A model generated the notes under the pieces. The model had not been told where the DNA came from. It worked only from the letters and a program-made list of their open reading frames with translations, and did no database searches. This document shows, one piece after another, positions 1 to 13,611 of a DNA stretch of 64,000 nt; within the stretch, counting starts at the first letter, position 1; each line of letters opens with the position of its first letter. The position numbers and the translations under genes are program-made. Origin of the DNA: Deinococcus metalli (GTDB lineage: Bacteria > Deinococcota > Deinococci > Deinococcales > Deinococcaceae); the NCBI RefSeq assembly GCF_014201805.1, contig NZ_JACHFK010000003.1, positions 310,001 through 374,000 of the forward strand. The letters run 5' to 3'.

Positions 1-429
1 GCGGATTTTGTGCCGGACACGCCCGGCGCGCGGCACCTGGGTGCCCAGCTCCCCGCACGCCCCGGCGAGGCCACCCTGCACCTCACCTCGCAGCTCGCGG
101 AAGATGATCTGGAACGCGCCCTCGCCGCCCGCGGCATCGGGTACGCCCGCGCCGAGCTGTACCGCACGGAACCCGCCGTGCCGACCGAGAACGTCCTCCA
201 GCGGCTGAAAGAGGCGGCGGTCGTGACGCTCGCGTCGGGCAGCGCGGCGCGGCACCTCGCGGCGCTCGCCACCGCCGACTTCGATCCGCGGGCGCTGCCG
301 GTCACGGCGATGGGCCCGCAGACGGCGGACGCGGCCCGCGCGGCGGGCTTCACCCGGATCACCGTGGCGGACACCGCCAGCCTGGAGGCCCTGGCCGACG
401 CGGCTGAGCGGGCGGTGCGGCCGGACTAG
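1..429 (+). CDS. hemD: Uroporphyrinogen-III synthase, C-terminal part
   Basis: The reading frame is open from the window edge, so the N-terminus lies outside. The visible 142 residues fit the C-terminal half of uroporphyrinogen-III synthase, which cyclises hydroxymethylbilane to uroporphyrinogen III in heme and siroheme synthesis. Supporting stretches are an [12 protein letters not shown] segment (family T/F-x-S-x-x-x-x-x-x-L motif) and an [15 protein letters not shown] segment (family I-G-x-x-T-A-x-A-A). The next two genes downstream also belong to tetrapyrrole synthesis. The family is poorly conserved, so part of the support is context. Confidence 0.88.
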   Translation, partial: ADFVPDTPGARHLGAQLPARPGEATLHLTSQLAEDDLERALAARGIGYARAELYRTEPAVPTENVLQRLKEAAVVTLASGSAARHLAALATADFDPRALPVTAMGPQTADAARAAGFTRITVADTASLEALADAAERAVRPD

Positions 430-446
430 CTGGCCGGGCGCGCCGT

Positions 447-462
447 CCGACCGTTCGGTCGG
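447..462. terminator. Hairpin after hemD, possible terminator
   Basis: A perfect 6-bp CCGACC/GGTCGG stem with a GTTC loop lies 18 bases after the hemD stop, followed by a GC-rich tract without a T run. It could be a Rho-assisted terminator before the separate promoter of the next gene. Confidence 0.35.
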
Positions 463-499
463 GGACGTCAGCCCCTCATCCAGGGTCTAAGATGCGCGG

Positions 500-1062
500 G
501 TGAGTCTGGCGGCCTTCCTCGAACTGCGCGGTGCGCGCGCCGTGGTCGTCGGTGGGGGCCGCGTGGCCGCCCGCCGCGCCCGCACGCTGCTGGACGCGGG
601 TCTGGTCGTACATGTGATCGCCCCCAGCGTGTCCCAGGGCCTGCGCGACCTGCCCGTAACGGTCGAGCAGCGCTCCTACCACGCCGGTGACCTCGCGGGC
701 GCGGCGCTCGTGGTGGCCGCCACCGACGTGGACGCGGTGAACGACGCGGTGGCCGCCGAGGCCCGTGCGGCCGGAGTGCCCGTGAACCACGCCGGGCACG
801 CCGAGCGCGGCACCCTGCGCTTCCCGGCGGTCATGGAACGTGACGGCGTGCAGATCGCGGTCACGACGGGCCGGGAGCTGCCCATGCTCGCCCAGGCGCT
901 CGCGGAGGCGACGGGGCCGCTGCTGCCGGACGCCGCGCACCTCGACGCGTGGTCGCGGCGGCGTGAGGCCGCCCTGAATGCTGCCCCCGACGACCGCACT
1001 GCGGCACTGGCTGGCCTGCGCGACGACATCCGCGCCCACCTGGGCCTGACCGGAGCGTCCGC

Positions 1063-1066
<4 letters not shown>
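500..1066 (+). CDS. Precorrin-2 dehydrogenase / siroheme synthase N-terminal-type protein
   Basis: A 188-residue protein matching the Met8p/CysG N-terminal family, which oxidises precorrin-2 to sirohydrochlorin with NAD+ and may insert Fe2+. An N-terminal Rossmann motif ([13 protein letters not shown], about residues 15-27) and a VVAATD segment near residue 75 are clear. It stands alone; no methyltransferase domain is fused and none is seen nearby. GTG at 500 is chosen because a TAAGAT hexamer (488-493) lies 6 nt upstream, the leaderless spacing seen across this window. Its stop overlaps the hemA start (ATGA), so the two are translationally coupled. Confidence 0.88.
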
Positions 1067-2160
<1,094 letters not shown>

Positions 2161-2215
2161 CCGGGCGCCGCCCACGCACACAAAGGCCGTCCGCGACATC
2201 CCGTACCCTGGGCGC

Positions 2216-3091
2216 ATGTGGACTCGACTGCCCTCCTCCAGCCTGCGTCTGACCGGAGCGGACCGCGTGGACTTCGTGCAGGGCCAGATGACCGGCGACC
2301 TGCGCGGAGCGCCCATTCCCGGCATGGTGGCCGGGGCCTTCCTGAACGTGCGCGGTCAGATCGAGCACTTCGCGCGCGCGTACCGCCGCGACCTCGACGT
2401 GTACCTGCACCTCGACGCCGGGCAGGCCCCCACGCTGGCTGCCCGCCTGAAGCGCTACGTGATCTTCGACCAGGTCGAGATCCAGGACAGCACCGAGCTG
2501 CTCGCCAGCGTGCACGTGCACGACCCGGAGCAACTGGCCGGCTGGAACCCGGACGGTCCGGACGCGCAGCAGTTCGAGCTGGTGGGCATCACCACGCTGG
2601 CGGCCCGCGTGAACCGCACCGGCACGCCCGGCGTGGACCTGCACTACCTGCGCCGGCACGAGGACGCCCTGCTGGCCGCGCTGCCCGGCGGGGAGGGCAC
2701 CCTGGCCGCCCTGAACGCCGCCCGCATCCGCGCCGGAATTCCCGATGTGGTGCGCGACGGCTTTACCGGCACCCTGCTCCAGGAGATCGGGCTGGACGTG
2801 GGCGGCCCCCTGCCGGCCATCAGCTACCGCAAGGGCTGTTACGTGGGTCAGGAGATCATGGCCCGCCTGGAGGCGCGCGGCAACGCCCGCTACCACCTCG
2901 TGCGGCTGGCCGGGGAGGGTCTGCCGGAGCGCGCAGAGGTCACGCAGGCGGGCCGCGTGGTCGGGCAGGCCGGCGAGCACGCGGCGGGCCTGAGCCTCGC
3001 GCGGCTGCGCAGGGAACTCACGGACGGCGCGGCCGTCGAGGTGGGCGGCGTGCCCGCCACCGTGACGCTGCTGACCGCCGCGCATGCTTGA
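2216..3091 (+). CDS. ygfZ: YgfZ/GcvT-like folate-binding protein
   Basis: 291 residues. It carries the family signature KGCYVGQE (about residues 205-212), whose cysteine is invariant in YgfZ proteins. These are folate-dependent factors that support iron-sulfur enzymes such as the tRNA methylthiolase MiaB. The N-terminal GcvT-like part begins [22 protein letters not shown] at 2216 follows a TACCCT hexamer (2204-2209) by 6 nt, so the mRNA is probably leaderless. The next gene overlaps its 3' end by 8 nt. A role as a true aminomethyltransferase is unlikely given its short length. Confidence 0.9.
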   Translation: MWTRLPSSSLRLTGADRVDFVQGQMTGDLRGAPIPGMVAGAFLNVRGQIEHFARAYRRDLDVYLHLDAGQAPTLAARLKRYVIFDQVEIQDSTELLASVHVHDPEQLAGWNPDGPDAQQFELVGITTLAARVNRTGTPGVDLHYLRRHEDALLAALPGGEGTLAALNAARIRAGIPDVVRDGFTGTLLQEIGLDVGGPLPAISYRKGCYVGQEIMARLEARGNARYHLVRLAGEGLPERAEVTQAGRVVGQAGEHAAGLSLARLRRELTDGAAVEVGGVPATVTLLTAAHA

Positions 3092-3548
3092 AAGCCTGAC
3101 CCGCGACCTGCGGAGCGGCACCCGGGCGGGCCTGCTGGGCGCCGCGCGGCGAGCGTATGGGCTGGCGCTGGCGGCGCTGGCCGTGCCCGGCACGGTGCTG
3201 GGCGCCCTGCTGCTGGTCGACCATGCCGGCACGACGCCCCTGGGTGCCGCGCTGGCGCTGTATGTCCTGGCGGTGGCGCTGGCCGGATGGGCGCTGCGAC
3301 GGTCCCTGCACCTGGCCGCCCAGACCGACCTGCCGGCGCGGCAGACAGCTCTCACGGCGGCGATCCAGGCGGCCACCGCGCCCGGCGTGGTGTTCCTGCT
3401 GGGCTGCACGCTGGTGCGCCAGCCGCTGCTGCTCGCGGTTTTCTGGCTCACGGCCGCGCTGCTGCACGCGCGGATCTGGACGTGGCTGCCGGCGTGGGTG
3501 CGCGACCCGGAACCACCCGCGACAGACGAACGCCTGCCGTCGAGCTGA
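3084..3548 (+). CDS. Hypothetical membrane protein
   Basis: 154 residues, family not recognised. There are about four hydrophobic segments (roughly residues 24-48, 52-73, 92-113 and 115-135) separated by short basic loops. This suggests a small polytopic inner-membrane protein. It overlaps ygfZ by 8 nt, so it is likely translated from the same mRNA. No catalytic motif is visible and the charged ends give no hint of function. It ends inside the 5' arm of a strong hairpin shared with the convergent ABC transporter genes. Confidence 0.75.
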   Translation: MLESLTRDLRSGTRAGLLGAARRAYGLALAALAVPGTVLGALLLVDHAGTTPLGAALALYVLAVALAGWALRRSLHLAAQTDLPARQTALTAAIQAATAPGVVFLLGCTLVRQPLLLAVFWLTAALLHARIWTWLPAWVRDPEPPATDERLPSS

Positions 3549-3560
3549 CCGGCAGGCGTT
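3529..3560. terminator. Bidirectional hairpin between convergent genes
   Basis: A perfect 11-bp inverted repeat (AACGCCTGCCG / CGGCAGGCGTT) with a 10-nt loop, followed by TTTC. It covers the stop of the upstream + gene and lies 13 nt beyond the stop of the convergent permease gene, so it can terminate both. Confidence 0.7.
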
Positions 3561-3573
3561 TCAGGACGTCGGC

Positions 3574-4587
3574 TCAGCGCGTCTTGGGGTCGAGCGCGTC
3601 GCGCAGGCCGTCACCGAACAGGTTGAAGGCCAGGCTGAACACGATGATCACGGCCGCCGGGTACACCAGCACGTACCAGTACTCCGGCTTGAGCCACGCG
3701 CGGGCGAAGTTGATCAGCTGGCCCCACTCGCTGTAGCCGGGCTCGAAGCCCAGTCCCAAGAACGACAGCGCCGCGATCGCAAGCGGCGTCGTCGCCAGGT
3801 CCATCACGCCGATGGTGAACACGGTCGTGATCGAGTTCGGGATGATGTGCCGGGCGATCAGGCGCCAGTCCCGGGCGCCCAGGCCACGGGCGGCGTCCAC
3901 GTACTCCAGCTCACGTGTGCGCAGCACGTCCCCGCGCACCACGCGGGCGTACCCGGCCCAGCCGGCCACACAGAACGCAATGATGATCGGGATGGTGGGA
4001 TCGCCGCCTGGATTCTTGGCGCGCAGGATGGTCAGGATCACGACCGTCAGGATGATGCCCGGCAGCGCGAAGATGATGTCGATGAAGCGCTGGATCAGGT
4101 TGTCCACCCAGCCGCCGTAATAGCCGCTGATGGCGCCCATCACCACACCGATCGCCAGCGTGATGATCTCGATGATGAACGCGAGTTTCAGCGCCGTGCG
4201 GGTGCCCCACACCAGCCCGTAGTAGATCGAGTACCCGTTCACGGTGCCCATGGGCTGCTCGCTGCTGGGGCTGGACGGTTCCTGCGCGAAGCTGACCCGC
4301 TGCATCTTGTAACAGCTCTGCGGGGGCGCCAGGATCGCGCGCCAGAAGCCTCCGCCCAGCGGGTTATACACCTCGTTGGCGGTGGTGAGGTTCAGGTCGC
4401 GCAGGCAGTTGTCCGCCGGTTTGGCGAGCAGCGGCGCAAAGATGGCGACCAGGGCGAAGAACACCGAGATCAGCAGGCCGGTGATCGCCAGCGGGTTGCG
4501 CCGCAGCTTGCGCATGGCCGGACTCGTCCAGAACAGCTGCCAGCGCGTGCGCTGGTCCACAGGGATCGGAGCGTTCGCGGTGGTCAT
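3574..4587 (-). CDS. Oligopeptide/dipeptide-type ABC permease (OppC/DppC family)
   Basis: 337 residues with an N-terminal membrane helix ([17 protein letters not shown]) and a large periplasmic insert of about 100 residues. Five further membrane segments follow, with a permease EAA-type loop ([20 protein letters not shown]). The family forms heterodimers with OppB/DppB to import peptides or nickel. It is the last gene of a three-gene operon (binding protein, B-type permease, this gene), 37 nt after its partner. No ATPase gene is present, so ATPases must come from elsewhere. Substrate cannot be told from sequence. Confidence 0.93.
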   Translation of the reverse strand: MTTANAPIPVDQRTRWQLFWTSPAMRKLRRNPLAITGLLISVFFALVAIFAPLLAKPADNCLRDLNLTTANEVYNPLGGGFWRAILAPPQSCYKMQRVSFAQEPSSPSSEQPMGTVNGYSIYYGLVWGTRTALKLAFIIEIITLAIGVVMGAISGYYGGWVDNLIQRFIDIIFALPGIILTVVILTILRAKNPGGDPTIPIIIAFCVAGWAGYARVVRGDVLRTRELEYVDAARGLGARDWRLIARHIIPNSITTVFTIGVMDLATTPLAIAALSFLGLGFEPGYSEWGQLINFARAWLKPEYWYVLVYPAAVIIVFSLAFNLFGDGLRDALDPKTR

Positions 4588-4624
4588 GCGGCCTCCTGGG
4601 CTCGGAAGAGGACAGCCGGGGACA

Positions 4625-5647
4625 TCAGTCGAACCTCACGCGCGGGTCGATCACGCCGTACAGGATGTCCACCAGCGTCTGCAACACGACCACGATCAGC
4701 GCCGTGAGGAGGGCAAAGCCCAGCACCGCCGCGAGGTCGATCTGCGACGCGGCCTGCACCACCCACTGGCCCACCCCCGGGTACGCGAAGATCGTCTCGG
4801 TGATCAGCGAGCCGCCCAGCAGGCCGATGATCAGGAAGCCGCCCAGCGTGACCATCGGCAGCAGGGCGTTGCGCCGGGCGTGCTTGTTGTTCACGATGCG
4901 CGGAGCAAGGCCCTTGGCCCGCGCGGTCCGCACGAAGTCGCTGGTCAGCGTTTCCAGCATGGAGTTGCGCATCACGCGCACCATCTGCGGCGACAGCACG
5001 ATGATCAGCGTCAGCGCCGGCAGGATCATGTGCTGGAGTACGTCCCACGCGATGTCCCAGCGGCCGTTCAGGGCGGCGTCGACCGTGAGCATGCCGGTGT
5101 AGCGGTGCAGGTCACCGACCGCGAACTGGTTCAGGACGCTCAGCTGTCCCGCGCCGGGCAGCCAGCCCAGGTAGGCGTAGAACACCGCCAGCATCAGGAT
5201 CCCCAGCACGAAGGTGGGCAAACTGAAGCCGATGGTCGTGAACACGCGCACGATCTGGTCGATCAGCTTGTCCTTGTGCAGGGCGGCCAGGGTGCCCAGC
5301 CACACCGCGAACAGCAGGATCGGGATGGTGGTCAGCAGCGTCAGCTCGATGGTGGCGGGAAGCCGCTCCTGGATCGTTGCCACGACGTCCTTGCCGCTGG
5401 CCTTCGAGAAGCCCAGGTCGCCGTGGATCGTGCTGGTGAACCACCGACCGTACTGCACGGCAAACGGCTGGTCCAGGCCGCGGGCCTTGATGATCTCCTG
5501 CACGTGCGCGGCCTGCTGCTCGTTGCGGATATACGGCGCGGCGCGCTGCTCGGGCGACAGCAGCTGGGTCAGCCCGACGATGAGGAGAGACAGGACGAGC
5601 ATCACCACGGGAATCTGGATGAGCCGTCTGACGATGAAATTCAACAT
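4625..5647 (-). CDS. Oligopeptide/dipeptide-type ABC permease (OppB/DppB family)
   Basis: 340 residues. The start matches the OppB/DppB pattern: a helix at residues 4-27 ([21 protein letters not shown]), then a periplasmic region with the family segment [23 protein letters not shown]. Five more membrane helices and the loop [15 protein letters not shown], which docks the ATPase, follow. It pairs with the downstream C-type permease. The gene lies 95 nt after the solute-binding protein gene, enough for a processing or attenuation site, as is usual where the binding protein is made in excess. Confidence 0.94.
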   Translation of the reverse strand: MLNFIVRRLIQIPVVMLVLSLLIVGLTQLLSPEQRAAPYIRNEQQAAHVQEIIKARGLDQPFAVQYGRWFTSTIHGDLGFSKASGKDVVATIQERLPATIELTLLTTIPILLFAVWLGTLAALHKDKLIDQIVRVFTTIGFSLPTFVLGILMLAVFYAYLGWLPGAGQLSVLNQFAVGDLHRYTGMLTVDAALNGRWDIAWDVLQHMILPALTLIIVLSPQMVRVMRNSMLETLTSDFVRTARAKGLAPRIVNNKHARRNALLPMVTLGGFLIIGLLGGSLITETIFAYPGVGQWVVQAASQIDLAAVLGFALLTALIVVVLQTLVDILYGVIDPRVRFD

Positions 5648-5742
5648 AGGTGCCTCGGCAATGCGCTGTTCAGGGACGGACTTAAGCGGGGGGGCAGCCC
5701 GACGTGGGCCGCCCCGCCCGCTTCAGACGGGTCTGCCTGAGT

Positions 5743-7461
5743 TTACTTCTTGCTGAGTTCCTTCCAGAAGGTGCCCGTGTACGAGAAGCCCAGCATGGGG
5801 TTGTAGGTCTGTGCGGTCGAGCCGACCAGGTTGTCGCGCTGGAAGCCGTAGTTCACGGCGGCCGGCACCAGCAGGTACGGGGCCTGCTCGTAGGCGCGGT
5901 TGGCGACCAGCGAGTACAGGCGGTTGCGCTCGGCCTGGTTGACGGTGGTGCGGGCCTGATCCAGCCACTTGTCGACCTGGGCGTCCTTCCAGTTGCTGCG
6001 CGGGAAGTAGTAGCCGTTGGACGAGTAGAAGGTGTACAGGAAGTTGTCGGCGTCGGCGTAGTCCGGAGCCCAGCCGATGATGATCATGGCTTCCTTGCCG
6101 GCGTTGGAGTCCTTGAGCATTTCGCTCCACTGCTTGGCCTGGATCACCAGCTTGAACTTGGGGTTGATGGTCGCAAGGTTCTTCTGGAGGATTTCCATGG
6201 CCGTCTGGGCGCCCACGCTGCCGGCGCGGTAGTTGGCCGTGATGGTGAAGCCGTTCTTCCAGACGTTGCCGCCCCACGCGCGCTTGAAGTACGCCGTGGC
6301 CTGCTTGGCGTCAAAGGAGTACTTCTTGACCTTGGCGTCGTAGCCGGGGAAGGAGTCCGGGAGCAGCATGGTGCGCTGCATGCCCTTGCCCTTCTGCACG
6401 TCGGTGATGTACTGCTGGTAGTTGAAGGTGTACGCGAAGGCGCGGCGGACGTTCACGTCGCTGAAGAAGTTCGCGGGGATGCCGGCGCCGTCCAGCTTGC
6501 CGCTGCCCTGCGTGCCGTTGATCTTCTCGTTCATGAAGAAGCCGGTGGAGACCACGTTGGGCAGGTTGTCGATCCACACCACGCCGGACTTGCCCTTGAC
6601 CTGTTCCTCGTCAACGGCGCGGCCGCCACCCTCGATCAGGTCGGCGTCGCCGCGCAGGAAGGCCTGCTGGCGGGCGGCCAGTTCCGGCACCTTCTGGATG
6701 ATCACGTTCTTGATGGCCGGCTTCTTGCCCCAGTACCCGTCGAAGGCGGTGGCAAGCAGCGCATTGGCGTCACGGCGCACCAGCTTGTACGCGCCGGTGC
6801 CGCTGGGCTGCTTGTTCAGGGCCGAGTTGTCCAGGCCCTCCTTGCCGGCCCAGTCCATGAAGGTCTTTTCGGTGCCGTCCCACTCGCCGATCTTGATGGC
6901 CCACTGCTTGTCGACGATGCCCATCCACGACGCGGCCAGCTTGGCCAGGAAGGCCGGGTCAACCTTGACCAGGTTGAACACCAGCTGGCCGTTGTTGTTG
7001 CACTCGACCGCCTTGTCGATCTTCGCCCACGTGACGTTCTTGTCGTCCTTGGCGTTGCTCTGTGAGCCCACCAGCGGCTCGGCCAAGAACCAGTTGCCGC
7101 TGTCGCTGGTGTTGGTCACCAGGTCGCGCTCGTAGGTGTACTCGGCGTCCGCGCAGGTGAAGGCGTTGCCCGAGTGGAACTTGACGTTCTTGCGCAGGTC
7201 GAAGGTGTAGGTCTTGCCGCCATTGCTGATCGTCCACTTGGTGGCCAGCATGGGCTCGAGGTCGCGCACGCTGCTGCCCTTGTAGGTGACCAGGGTCTCG
7301 TAGATGTTCTCGATGACCTGGCCGCTGGCCGTGTCGTAAGCAATGGCCGGCTCCAGCGTGGGGATATCGGCCGACTCCTGGATGACCAGGGTGTCGGCGG
7401 GAGCGGCAGCCAGCGCGGTCGAGACGATGAGCATGGAGCTGAGCATTACCAGTTTCTTCAT
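5743..7461 (-). CDS. ABC transporter substrate-binding protein, family 5 (peptide type)
   Basis: 572 residues. A Sec signal peptide is clear (KK, then a hydrophobic stretch ending STALAAA, cleavage near residue 20) with no lipobox. The family-5 pattern follows: [30 protein letters not shown], then [24 protein letters not shown]. Such proteins capture peptides, or sometimes nickel or sugars, outside the membrane. It heads the operon with the two permeases. A Shine-Dalgarno AGGAGG sits just before the ATG. A TATGAT hexamer on the minus strand (complement of 7548-7553) is a possible -10, giving a leader of about 80 nt. Confidence 0.94.
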   Translation of the reverse strand: MKKLVMLSSMLIVSTALAAAPADTLVIQESADIPTLEPAIAYDTASGQVIENIYETLVTYKGSSVRDLEPMLATKWTISNGGKTYTFDLRKNVKFHSGNAFTCADAEYTYERDLVTNTSDSGNWFLAEPLVGSQSNAKDDKNVTWAKIDKAVECNNNGQLVFNLVKVDPAFLAKLAASWMGIVDKQWAIKIGEWDGTEKTFMDWAGKEGLDNSALNKQPSGTGAYKLVRRDANALLATAFDGYWGKKPAIKNVIIQKVPELAARQQAFLRGDADLIEGGGRAVDEEQVKGKSGVVWIDNLPNVVSTGFFMNEKINGTQGSGKLDGAGIPANFFSDVNVRRAFAYTFNYQQYITDVQKGKGMQRTMLLPDSFPGYDAKVKKYSFDAKQATAYFKRAWGGNVWKNGFTITANYRAGSVGAQTAMEILQKNLATINPKFKLVIQAKQWSEMLKDSNAGKEAMIIIGWAPDYADADNFLYTFYSSNGYYFPRSNWKDAQVDKWLDQARTTVNQAERNRLYSLVANRAYEQAPYLLVPAAVNYGFQRDNLVGSTAQTYNPMLGFSYTGTFWKELSKK

Positions 7462-7699
7462 ATGCCTCCTGAACTGCTGACGGTGAGGACGAATTCGGGC
7501 GAGTTGCGCGGACTGTCTGTCACCTGTCTAGTGTGTGGACGCCGGGCATCATAGCGTAGGCGAAACGGCCTAGGTGTGAACTCTATTGGAATGCGTCCAG
7601 CGGGGCCGATTCGCGGAGTGTCATGCACACGATGAGGGTGATGAGCACCCGGCGTATGAGACGGCATGTATGGGCCATGAGCGTGACATACTGCGCCGC

Positions 7700-8719
<1,020 letters not shown>

Positions 8720-8780
8720 CGGGCCGCCGGCCGCGGTCACTCCCGTGAATGGATCACATCTGCGTCCCGTACCCTGGGGC

Positions 8781-9248
8781 ATGGAGAGCGTGGCCGAGAT
8801 CCTGGGTGTCCTGGCCGGGGCGCTGCTGGCGACCGTGACCGTGACGGCGGGGGCCGCGCTGCCCCCCCGCACCGCCCAGCCCGGCGCGCTGCTGGGGTTC
8901 CTCGCGCTGGCGGTGCTGGTCGCGGCGGTGCTCGTGACGGGTGACGCCATGGCGCGCAGTTTCGGCGTGGTGTACGTGCTGCTGGGCGCCGTCGCGGCCC
9001 TGGCGCTGGGCGCGCCGCGCTGGCTTGCGTGGCCCGGCCTGGAACGCCCGTGGGTGCCGCCCGGCCTGGGCGTTGCCCTCCTGCTCGCACTGATCGGCGT
9101 GGGCCTCGGCGTCGACGCCGTGCTGTCGCGGATGCTGGCACCGGCCCTCAAGGCGCCGGCCTCGAGCGGTGTGGTGAACGGACTGCTGATCGGCGCGCTG
9201 GGCGCGGTGCTGTTCACGGGCGGCGCGGCGCTGCGCCGTCGCCGCTGA
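8781..9248 (+). CDS. Hypothetical membrane protein
   Basis: 155 residues made almost entirely of hydrophobic segments, about five membrane helices, ending in a basic RRRR tail that should be cytoplasmic. Family not recognised. ATG at 8781 is preferred to an upstream in-frame ATG. A TACCCT hexamer (8770-8775) lies 5 nt upstream, and the sequence around it is nearly identical to that before ygfZ. No conserved motif is visible and neighbours give no clue to function. Confidence 0.75.
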   Translation: MESVAEILGVLAGALLATVTVTAGAALPPRTAQPGALLGFLALAVLVAAVLVTGDAMARSFGVVYVLLGAVAALALGAPRWLAWPGLERPWVPPGLGVALLLALIGVGLGVDAVLSRMLAPALKAPASSGVVNGLLIGALGAVLFTGGAALRRRR

Positions 9249-9307
9249 GCCGGCCTCCGTCCGGAAACCGTAAAGGGAGGGTCAGGCCGGGGCGGGCGGC
9301 GCGGACC

Positions 9308-9313
9308 TACAAT
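9308..9313 (+). promoter_or_regulatory. Probable -10 element of the zinc metallopeptidase gene
   Basis: TACAAT, a good sigma-A -10 match, lies about 80 nt upstream of the ATG at 9393. Unlike most genes here this one has a conventional leader, with AAGGAG at 9378-9383. No good -35 hexamer was found. Confidence 0.45.
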
Positions 9314-9392
9314 GGCCGCAGCGCCGCGCCCAGCGCCGGGGGTTCCGGAACGGTCCCGTCGGCAAGCGCGGCCACCAAGGAGCGCACTCACT

Positions 9393-10292
<900 letters not shown>

Positions 10293-10302
10293 GGGCGGCG
10301 TA

Positions 10303-10341
10303 AGCAGGGGCGCGGGCGGCAGAGGCCGGCGCGCCCCTGCT
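10303..10341 (+). terminator. Rho-independent-like terminator hairpin
   Basis: A perfect 12-bp stem (AGCAGGGGCGCG / CGCGCCCCTGCT) with a 15-nt loop lies 10 nt after the metallopeptidase stop. It is followed by CTCAT, without a long T run. Confidence 0.65.
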
Positions 10342-10406
10342 CTCATGAGGGCCGAACGTGAACCGCGTTCCAGCAGGACACGGCGGAATCTGCTTCGCTG
10401 GACGCC

Positions 10407-11090
10407 ATGACGGACGAGTGGGCCATCTCCGGAGTTCCCGTGCAGCTGCGGCGCAGTCCGCGCCGGCGCACGGTGGCCCTCCAGGTGCGGCCCGGCGAGA
10501 TCACCCTGTACGCTCCGGTCCGCGTCCCCCTGACCCGCCTGCGCGAGATCGTGGACGCCCGCCGCACGTGGATCGAGCACCACCTCGAGCAGTACGCCGC
10601 CCGCCCGGCGCCCGGGTGGTCGTTCACGGACGGGGCCACGCTGCCGTTCCTGGGCGAGCCCCTGCGGCTGACCACCACGCAAGGGCTGCATGCCACGCGG
10701 CGCAAGGGCGACGCGCTGCTGGTGCCGCCCGGCTCGCCGGACGAGACCGAGGCGCGGGTGGAGCGCTGGACACGCGCCGCGTGTCTGCCCCACTACCGCA
10801 CGCTGGTGGAGGACGCCGTCGCGCGCCTGGGCGCCCGCCACCGGCTGGGCCGCGTGGAACTCAGCCGCGCGCAGTACCGCTGGGGCAGTTGCAGCGCGCG
10901 GGGCGACATCCGCCTGCACTGGAAACTCAGCCGCGCGCCCCGGCCGGTGCTGGAGTACGTGGCGGTGCACGAGGCCGCGCACCTGCTGGAGTTCAACCAC
11001 TCGCGTGCGTACTGGTCGCTGGTGGAGGGCGTCCTGCCGGACTACCGGGCGCACCGCGCGTGGCTGAAGGAGCACGGCCACACCCTCTGA
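10407..11090 (+). CDS. YgjP-like metallopeptidase domain protein (DUF45, M48 clan)
   Basis: 227 residues. The C-terminal half contains HEAAHLLEFNHSRAYW (about residues 188-203), the HExxH zinc site with the N-H-S-x-x-[FY]-W extension that marks the YgjP/DUF45 family. An RWGSCSARGDIRLHW segment about 40 residues earlier is also diagnostic. Members often accompany type I restriction systems, but none is present. Proteolytic activity of the family is predicted rather than widely shown. TTCGCT seven nt before the ATG may be a weak -10 for a leaderless mRNA. Confidence 0.87.
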   Translation: MTDEWAISGVPVQLRRSPRRRTVALQVRPGEITLYAPVRVPLTRLREIVDARRTWIEHHLEQYAARPAPGWSFTDGATLPFLGEPLRLTTTQGLHATRRKGDALLVPPGSPDETEARVERWTRAACLPHYRTLVEDAVARLGARHRLGRVELSRAQYRWGSCSARGDIRLHWKLSRAPRPVLEYVAVHEAAHLLEFNHSRAYWSLVEGVLPDYRAHRAWLKEHGHTL

Positions 11091-11106
11091 CCCCGGCCGG
11101 AGCCCT

Positions 11107-11783
11107 TCACGCCAGCACGAAGTCGAGCGTCGCCACGCGCAGCGGTCCCTCGCCGGTGTGGTGGACGCCCAGCGGGCCGGGCGCCAGGGACAGGGCGCGC
11201 GTGAAGTCCGGGCCGTCCACCAGCACGGTGTGGTACTCGCCGTTCTCGCCGCACGCGTCGGCGCCCAGGGCCTCGATCTCGCGCACCAGGGCGGCGTCCA
11301 GTTCCCGCCCGAGGAGCCCCACAGGCAGCGCGTCCTCGCGCACCGCGACGATCCGCGCGCGGAAGCCCAGGCCCAGCAGTTCGTCCACCAGCGTCCGGCG
11401 CGGCTCCAGCCACAGCGGCAGCTCCGGCGCCAGACCGGCCGCCGCGCAGACCTTCTCCTCCCACTCGCGGTGGGGCTGGAGGTCGATGTCCCCGAACACC
11501 GCGCCGGTCGCGCCGGCCCCCGCCGCCCGCGCCAGCAGCGCCGTGAACTCGGCCTCGTATGCCGCCCAGCTCGCGGTCGCCGTCCACAGCGGCACGCCCA
11601 GTGCGTCCGCCTGCGCCCGCAGCACCTCGGGGCGCAGGCCGTGCGAGCGGGTGCGCGCGCCCGTCTCGTCCAGCACGTTCAGGATCGCCACAGGCCGACC
11701 GCCCGCGCGCCGGACGCGGTGGAACGCGAGCGCGCTGTCCTTCCCGCCGCTCCACGACGTCACGAAGGGCGTGCCCGGGGCGC

Positions 11784-11787
<4 letters not shown>
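11107..11787 (-). CDS. Dph6-related ATP pyrophosphatase
   Basis: 226 residues of the adenine-nucleotide alpha-hydrolase fold. The PP-loop SWSGGKDSALAF is at about residues 9-20. The C-terminal motifs DACGENGEYHTVLVDGP and EALGA match diphthine-ammonia ligase-like proteins. Bacteria lack diphthamide, so the true substrate is unknown; an ATP-dependent amidation is the likely chemistry. GTG at 11787 overlaps the stop of the upstream Nudix gene (GTGA), which places the PP-loop at its normal distance from the N-terminus. It is the third gene of prfA-nudix-dph6-like. Confidence 0.85.
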
Positions 11788-12255
<468 letters not shown>

Positions 12256-12269
<14 letters not shown>

Positions 12270-13353
12270 GCTCGTCCTCCTGGCTCATCGCCAGCAACTG
12301 CCGCTCGCGTTCCGCGCGGCCCAGCGCGGCCACGATGGGGGAGAGCGCGCCTGCCATCACCACGTCCAGCGGGGAGTTCTTGTCGTCGCCCTCCAGCCGG
12401 TGGTCCGTCACGCGGTTCTGCGGGTAGTTGTACGTGCGGATCTTCTCGCTGCGTTCGCCGCTGCCCACCTGCGACGCGCGCTCGGTTCTCTCCTGCGCGT
12501 CACGGGCTGCGCGCTCCCGCTCGGCCAGGCGCGACGCGAGCACCTGCAGGGCCTTCTCGCGGTTCTTGATCTGCGAGCGGCTGTCCTGGCACACCACCAC
12601 GATCTCGTCCGGCGTGCCGGCGCGGTACACGGCCCGCACCGCGCTGTCCGTGGTGTTCACGCCCTGCCCGCCCGCACCCTGAGAGCGGTACACGTCGATC
12701 CTGACCTCGGACACGTCGAGGTGCACCTCGTCCGGCTCGGCCTCCGGCAGCACCGCCACGGTCGCCGTGCTGGTGTGGATGCGGCCCTGAGATTCGGTCG
12801 CGGGAATGCGCTGCACCCGGTGCACGCCGCGCTCCCACTTGAAGGCCCGGAACGCGCCGTCGCCGCTCACCTCGGCCACCACCCGGCTTGCGCCGCCCAG
12901 ATCGGACTCGTTCGCGTCCAGCACGCTCACCTTCAGGCCCGCGCCGTCGGCGTAGCGGGTGTACAGACGCAGCAGGTCCATCACGAACAGGCCCGCCTCG
13001 GCCCCGCCGGTGCCGGCGCGCAGTTCCAGCACCACGTCCTTGGCGTCGTCCGGGTCCGTCGGCAGGAGCAGCACCTCCAGTTCCGACTCGATGGCCTCCA
13101 GCCGCGCCGAGAGCTGCGCCACCTCGCCCGCCGCCAGCTCGCGCATGTCGGGATCGGTCAGCAGTTCCCGCGCGCCCGCCAGATCGCCCCGGAGTTCATC
13201 CCGTTCGCGCAGCAGCGTCGCCAGCGGCAGCAGCTCCCGGTGCCGGCGCGTCAGGCGGGCGTACTCCCGGCCGTCCGCCAGCGCCGCCGGGTCGCCCAGC
13301 CGCCGCTCGACCAGTCCGAACTCGGCCGCCAGCTCCTCCAGTCGGGACGTCAT
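12256..13353 (-). CDS. prfA: Peptide chain release factor 1
   Basis: 365 residues. It recognises UAA and UAG in the ribosomal A site and triggers hydrolysis of peptidyl-tRNA. The GGQ motif is at about residues 228-230 within [15 protein letters not shown]. The tripeptide anticodon PAT (in [13 protein letters not shown]) marks RF1 rather than RF2, which has SPF. The ATG overlaps the stop of a short upstream frame (ATGA). A minus-strand TAGACT hexamer lies at 13547-13552, about 190 nt upstream. prfA heads an operon with the Nudix and Dph6-like genes. Confidence 0.97.
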
Positions 13354-13538
13354 GCGGCTTCCCGCAGGGCGAGGCGGGCTCTACCGGGCCGGACGGAACA
13401 CGCGGGCTGACCGCGACGTCCCGGCACACACGGCCGCAGCGTCACGTGACATACGCCGTTCGCCCCGGCAGACGCCACGGCGAACCCACAGCCGACCCCC
13501 ACGCGCAGGGCGGCAGACAGACTCTTGACACAACGCAC
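13350..13538 (-). CDS. Possible short ORF coupled to prfA
   Basis: A 62-codon frame starting at GTG 13538, 8 nt after a TAGACT hexamer (complement of 13547-13552), and ending in a TGA that overlaps the prfA ATG. Its product is rich in Arg, Gly, Ala and Cys and matches nothing I know. Alternatively ATG at 13540 opens a 32-codon frame with the more usual 6-nt spacing. It may be a leader frame or simply chance in GC-rich DNA; the exact ATGA junction is the reason for listing it. Confidence 0.25.
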   Translation of the reverse strand: MRCVKSLSAALRVGVGCGFAVASAGANGVCHVTLRPCVPGRRGQPACSVRPGRARLALREAA

Positions 13539-13552
13539 ATGCCGGCAGTCTA
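13525..13552 (-). promoter_or_regulatory. prfA: Probable prfA operon promoter (-10 TAGACT)
   Basis: On the minus strand TAGACT (13547-13552) is followed after 6 nt by an ATG and after 8 nt by a GTG. This matches the -10/start geometry of many other genes in the window. It would give prfA a leader of about 190 nt. Confidence 0.4.
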
Positions 13553-13611
13553 CCGCCCACACCTAACCCGCCCCAGCGGCCCGCTCCTTACGTGACGTTA
13601 CAGTCCACTGC

